This document shows, in pieces, positions 6,675 to 8,523 of a DNA stretch of 8,523 bases (position 1 is the stretch's first letter; every line of letters begins with the position of its first letter). The stretch comes from an uncultured Oscillospiraceae bacterium (GTDB taxonomy: Bacteria; Bacillota; Clostridia; Oscillospirales; Ruminococcaceae). The notes below the pieces were generated by a model. It had not been told where the DNA came from and did not search any database. It saw nothing but the letters and a program-made list of their open reading frames with translations. The DNA lies in NCBI GenBank assembly GCA_910578965.1, contig CAJTSP010000116.1:1-8523 (forward strand), in the 5' to 3' direction. The position numbers were made by a program, and so were the translations under genes.

Positions 6675-6720
6675 AAAGAGGCCTCGGCGCTCAAAAGCGC
6701 CGAGGCCTCTTTGTGTTTTA
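6675..6720. terminator. Bidirectional terminator between convergent genes
   Basis: The arms 6675-6691 (AAAGAGGCCTCGGCGCT) and 6696-6712 are perfectly complementary over 17 bp around a CAAA loop. The plus strand continues TTTGTGTTTTA, a good U-rich tail. On the minus strand the stem also ends in CTCTTT, so it can end transcription in both directions. It lies 29 bases after the GT-C gene stop and beyond the stop of the convergent M15 peptidase gene at 6731, so it closes both units. Confidence 0.9.
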
Positions 6721-6730
6721 GGGAGTAATT

Positions 6731-7471
6731 CTACTCTGCATATCTCGAGTCGATGCCAAGGTATTCCTCCAGGCACAAGCCGCTTTCGGCCACCGCAGTG
6801 GCGGTCTCCACCCCAAGGTACCGCAGGTGCCATGGCTCATATTTATAGCCGGTAATCTCGACCTTGTCGGCCGGGTAACGCAAAATAAAGCCGTACTCGT
6901 GGCAGTGAACGGCCACCCACTGCCCCTCGGGGGTGTTTGCAAAGGAGTCGCTGATGGTATTGAGATCAAACGCAAGGCCGGTTTGATGCTCCGAATGCCC
7001 GGGCCGGGCCGAGTAGGTATCGGCAGCCGCCTGGCCGTCCCGGTTAACATACCGCTGGTAGAGCCCGGCCTGATAATCGTAGGAGCGGAAGCCCGAGGAT
7101 ATATAGATGTTCAGCCCCTCGTTTGCGGCGGCGCGGGCCATCTCGTCAAAGGCGGCCTGGGCATTGGGGTCTACACCGGGATTGTAATCGCTCGGCAGCG
7201 CATAGGTTTTGTTGGCCACCAGGATACCGTTTACATAGGTAATTCCGTCCACTACCTGGACGTCCGGCCCGGGCTGCCGGGTCGGCTCAGGGACAGGCTC
7301 CGGCGTAGGCCCAGGAGTAGGCTTTGGGACCATGGTGGGCGCGGCTGCGGGCGCGGCCGGCGGCGCCTCGGGCTGAGACACAGGCGCAGCACCCGAGGCC
7401 GAACACCCGGCCAGCACAAGGGTTAGCGCGCACAGCACCGCAAGGGCAAAAGGACAGATGGGGTATTTCAT
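6731..7471 (-). CDS. VanY-type M15 D-Ala-D-Ala carboxypeptidase lipoprotein
   Basis: The 246-residue secreted enzyme trims the terminal D-alanine from peptidoglycan stem peptides. The signal peptide ends in a lipobox (VLAGC, C23), so it should be lipid-anchored on the outer membrane face. A Pro/Ala-rich spacer (about 33-69) with PTPGPTPEPVPEPT carries the catalytic domain (about 75-246). The M15B zinc-site motifs are intact: SGFRSYDYQ (125-133), then H162 and D169 in SEHQTGLAFD, and catalytic E212 with zinc ligand H215 in YEPWHLRYLG. The ATG at 7471 has AAGGAG eight bases upstream. No vanS, vanR, vanH, vanA or vanX homologue is nearby, so this looks like a housekeeping wall enzyme rather than part of a glycopeptide-resistance cluster. 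An L,D- or D,D-peptidase of slightly different specificity is possible, since the family is broad. Confidence 0.93.
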   Translation of the reverse strand: MKYPICPFALAVLCALTLVLAGCSASGAAPVSQPEAPPAAPAAAPTMVPKPTPGPTPEPVPEPTRQPGPDVQVVDGITYVNGILVANKTYALPSDYNPGVDPNAQAAFDEMARAAANEGLNIYISSGFRSYDYQAGLYQRYVNRDGQAAADTYSARPGHSEHQTGLAFDLNTISDSFANTPEGQWVAVHCHEYGFILRYPADKVEITGYKYEPWHLRYLGVETATAVAESGLCLEEYLGIDSRYAE

Positions 7472-7510
7472 GGGATCGTCTCCTTATTGGATGTTTTGGG
7501 GCGCAAGAGC

Positions 7511-7537
7511 ATAGTATGGCGGCCGGATAAGAAGCAA
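7511..7537 (-). promoter_or_regulatory. Weak candidate promoter of the M15 peptidase gene
   Basis: On the minus strand TTGCTT (7537-7532) precedes TACTAT (7516-7511) with a 15-base spacer, about 40 bases before the start codon. Both boxes are partial sigma-A matches and the spacer is shorter than the usual 17, so this is only the best candidate in the gap. Confidence 0.3.
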
Positions 7538-7562
7538 GGCTCTTTTCCCTTTTACTATGCCC

Positions 7563-7580
7563 GGTTTTTTATTAAAAACC
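7563..7580. repeat. AT-rich perfect inverted repeat in the gap upstream of the M15 gene
   Basis: GGTTTTT (7563-7569) and AAAAACC (7574-7580) form a 7-bp perfect stem around TATT. This AT-rich island stands out in the GC-rich gap 7472-7711. It lies about 90 bases before the M15 start, upstream of the candidate promoter, and could be a regulator-binding site or a weak terminator hairpin. Confidence 0.4.
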
Positions 7581-7639
7581 CCCAAAGAGGCCCCGCCGGA
7601 CGAGGCCGGGCGGTTCGATACCCCGCCGGCGCTCCGTTC

Positions 7640-7690
7640 AAAATGCCTTATGCTCCCTGCTGCCGGCGGGCAAGCGGCAGGGCATTTTTT
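7640..7690. terminator. Bulged terminator hairpin downstream of the yjjB-like gene
   Basis: AAAATGCC (7640-7647) pairs with GGCATTTT (7681-7688), and CTGCCG (7660-7665) pairs with CGGCAG (7675-7680). The two stems abut on the right side and are separated by a 12-base bulge on the left, giving 14 bp in all. Read on the minus strand, the structure starts about 20 bases after the yjjB-like stop codon and ends in TTTT, fitting a terminator. Read on the plus strand it ends in six T's, an even better tail, though no plus-strand gene is known upstream of it. Confidence 0.6.
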
Positions 7691-7711
7691 AGCAGATACC
7701 GCCCAGGCCGC

Positions 7712-8167
7712 TCAATGCTCCTGCCGATGGCGGCGGGGCAGCGGCAGCGAAAGCGTGATTGCAATGCCCAGCGCGAGGGCCACGGCAATCTTAAAGGTCT
7801 CTACCCCTTTGGCAAGGGCAAGGGCATTTTCGGCCCGGATAAAGTAGTAGGCGGTATAGTAGATGCCCGCGCCCGGCACCAGCGGGAAGATGCCGCAGAA
7901 GAGGAAGATGGTGATGGGCGCCTTGCGCCAGACCGCAAAAAAACGCGCCAGACCTGCCAGAGGGATTACCGCCATTAGGCTGGCCATGGCCGGGCCAAGG
8001 CCGGCAGCCGTAAGCGCCCAATAAACCACCCAGCCTGCCGCACCGGTGGCCGCACAGCAGGCGTAGTGCCGCACCGGCACCGCAAACAGTACCCCAAACG
8101 AGAGGGTGGCAAAGCCGGACAGGAGCAGTTGCCCCAGCGCCTGCAAAAGGGCTTGGCCCGTAATCAT
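7712..8167 (-). CDS. YjjB-like small subunit of a split ThrE-type exporter
   Basis: The 151-residue integral membrane protein has about four to five helices and a short basic C-terminus. It carries the family hallmark KAPITIFLFCGIFPLVPGAGIYYTAYYF at about 82-109 (key residues P95, P98, G99, G101). This is the ThrE_2 (YjjB) half of the threonine/serine exporter superfamily; E. coli YjjP-YjjB is implicated in succinate export, so the substrate here is open. The ATG at 8167 is chosen because it overlaps the upstream gene's stop (ATGA) and the family begins there. A longer in-frame start at 8395 would only translate the upstream gene out of frame. GGGGGTGG a few bases upstream is a poor ribosome site, so translation probably depends on coupling with the upstream gene. 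Confidence 0.9.
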   Translation of the reverse strand: MITGQALLQALGQLLLSGFATLSFGVLFAVPVRHYACCAATGAAGWVVYWALTAAGLGPAMASLMAVIPLAGLARFFAVWRKAPITIFLFCGIFPLVPGAGIYYTAYYFIRAENALALAKGVETFKIAVALALGIAITLSLPLPRRHRQEH

Positions 8168-8523
8168 ATCGCCACCCCCGTAAACAAGCGGGCCAGCCCC
8201 AGCACAATACCCACCCCGCAGGCCAAAAAGCCCGCGATGAGCAGCGCGTCCAGCAGGCGGATAGCCCCGGATAGGTAATCGCCGTTGACAAAATCCCGAA
8301 TGGACATGGTGAGCGCAATGCCGGGGGTGAGGGGCATCAGCCCGCCAATGATGACCACACCCGCCGAGAGCCCGGGCAGCAGCGCCCGGCAGCAAAGGGC
8401 TGCCAGCGCCACCAGCGCCGCACCGCCCATGCGGGTAACAATCTTGTTCATGCCGGCGTGGCCGGCCTTAAGCAGCATCCCCTGCAGCAGCAGGCCCACC
8501 GCCAGCGCGGCCAGCCCCTCGGC
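8164..8523 (-). CDS. YjjP-like large subunit of a split ThrE-type exporter (partial)
   Basis: The frame is open to the right edge, so the true start and the N-terminal half lie outside the window; about 119 C-terminal residues are seen. They match the membrane part of the DUF1212/ThrE (YjjP) family. A helix with GLLLQGMLLKAG is followed by GVVIIGGLMPLTPGIALT and then SIRDFVNGDYLSGAIRLLDALLIA, the usual conserved block ahead of the last helix. A GTG at 8499 is only an internal codon, since the frame continues unbroken beyond it. The gene ends in an ATGA overlap with the YjjB-like gene, so the two subunits are made together and presumably form one transporter. The missing half should hold the cytoplasmic N-terminal domain. 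Confidence 0.9.
   Translation of the reverse strand, partial: AEGLAALAVGLLLQGMLLKAGHAGMNKIVTRMGGAALVALAALCCRALLPGLSAGVVIIGGLMPLTPGIALTMSIRDFVNGDYLSGAIRLLDALLIAGFLACGVGIVLGLARLFTGVAI

Noticed and set aside
6731..7471. Part of a vancomycin-resistance cluster
   Set aside because: The enzyme belongs to the same family as VanY, but no ligase, dehydrogenase, dipeptidase or two-component genes are present on either side.
7557..7847. A small plus-strand gene in the gap after the M15 peptidase gene
   Set aside because: The predicted peptide has no recognisable features, lacks a clear ribosome site, runs through the terminator hairpin and overlaps the conserved YjjB-like gene in antisense.
8168..8395. 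A 76-residue N-terminal extension of the YjjB-like protein
   Set aside because: This segment is the YjjP-like coding sequence read out of frame. The ATGA overlap at 8164-8167 marks the natural start.

Overview
The window is a GC-rich (visibly above 60% G+C), gene-dense stretch of ordinary bacterial chromosome. I see no mobile element, CRISPR array, tRNA or rRNA. Strong AGGAG-type ribosome binding sites, a PsuK-PsuG pair, split YjjP/YjjB-type transporter subunits and a SpoIIQ-like membrane-anchored M23 protein together suggest a GC-rich anaerobic Firmicute. A gut clostridium of the Oscillospiraceae/Ruminococcaceae type fits best, but this is inferred from gene content and composition, not from a marker gene.

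Layout, left to right. (1) A complete methyl-accepting chemotaxis protein (85-2058, +) has a TATAAT box at 7-12 and a hairpin in its leader. It is followed by three GC-rich hairpins, the last of which (2162-2228) has a U-tract and looks like its terminator. (2) A membrane-anchored M23 (LytM) peptidase with intact zinc-site residues (2279-2998, -) resembles clostridial SpoIIQ. (3) From the divergent promoter region (2999-3269) a tight plus-strand operon starts: pseudouridine kinase (3270-4193, TTG start), pseudouridine-5'-phosphate glycosidase (4190-5107) and a polytopic GT-C-like membrane protein (5104-6645). The genes are joined by ATGA and GTGA overlaps. The operon promoter carries a perfect 12-bp palindrome in its -35/-10 spacer and an imperfect dyad just upstream, a convincing operator arrangement. 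(4) A 17-bp perfect hairpin (6675-6712) separates this operon from a convergent VanY-type M15 carboxypeptidase lipoprotein (6731-7471, -). (5) After a 240-bp hairpin-rich gap come two overlapping minus-strand genes for a split YjjB/YjjP (ThrE-type) transporter. The upstream YjjP-like gene runs off the right edge.

How the genes fit together. PsuK phosphorylates pseudouridine and PsuG splits pseudouridine 5'-phosphate into uracil and ribose 5-phosphate, so the operon core is a nucleoside salvage pathway. The third gene is not the expected nucleoside transporter but a putative lipid-linked-sugar glycosyltransferase, and its tight coupling to psuKG is the least explained thing here. The two cell-wall enzymes (M23 and M15) are separate transcription units. 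I found no strong evidence of a wholly new system; the best leads are the psuKG plus GT-C operon and its palindromic operator.
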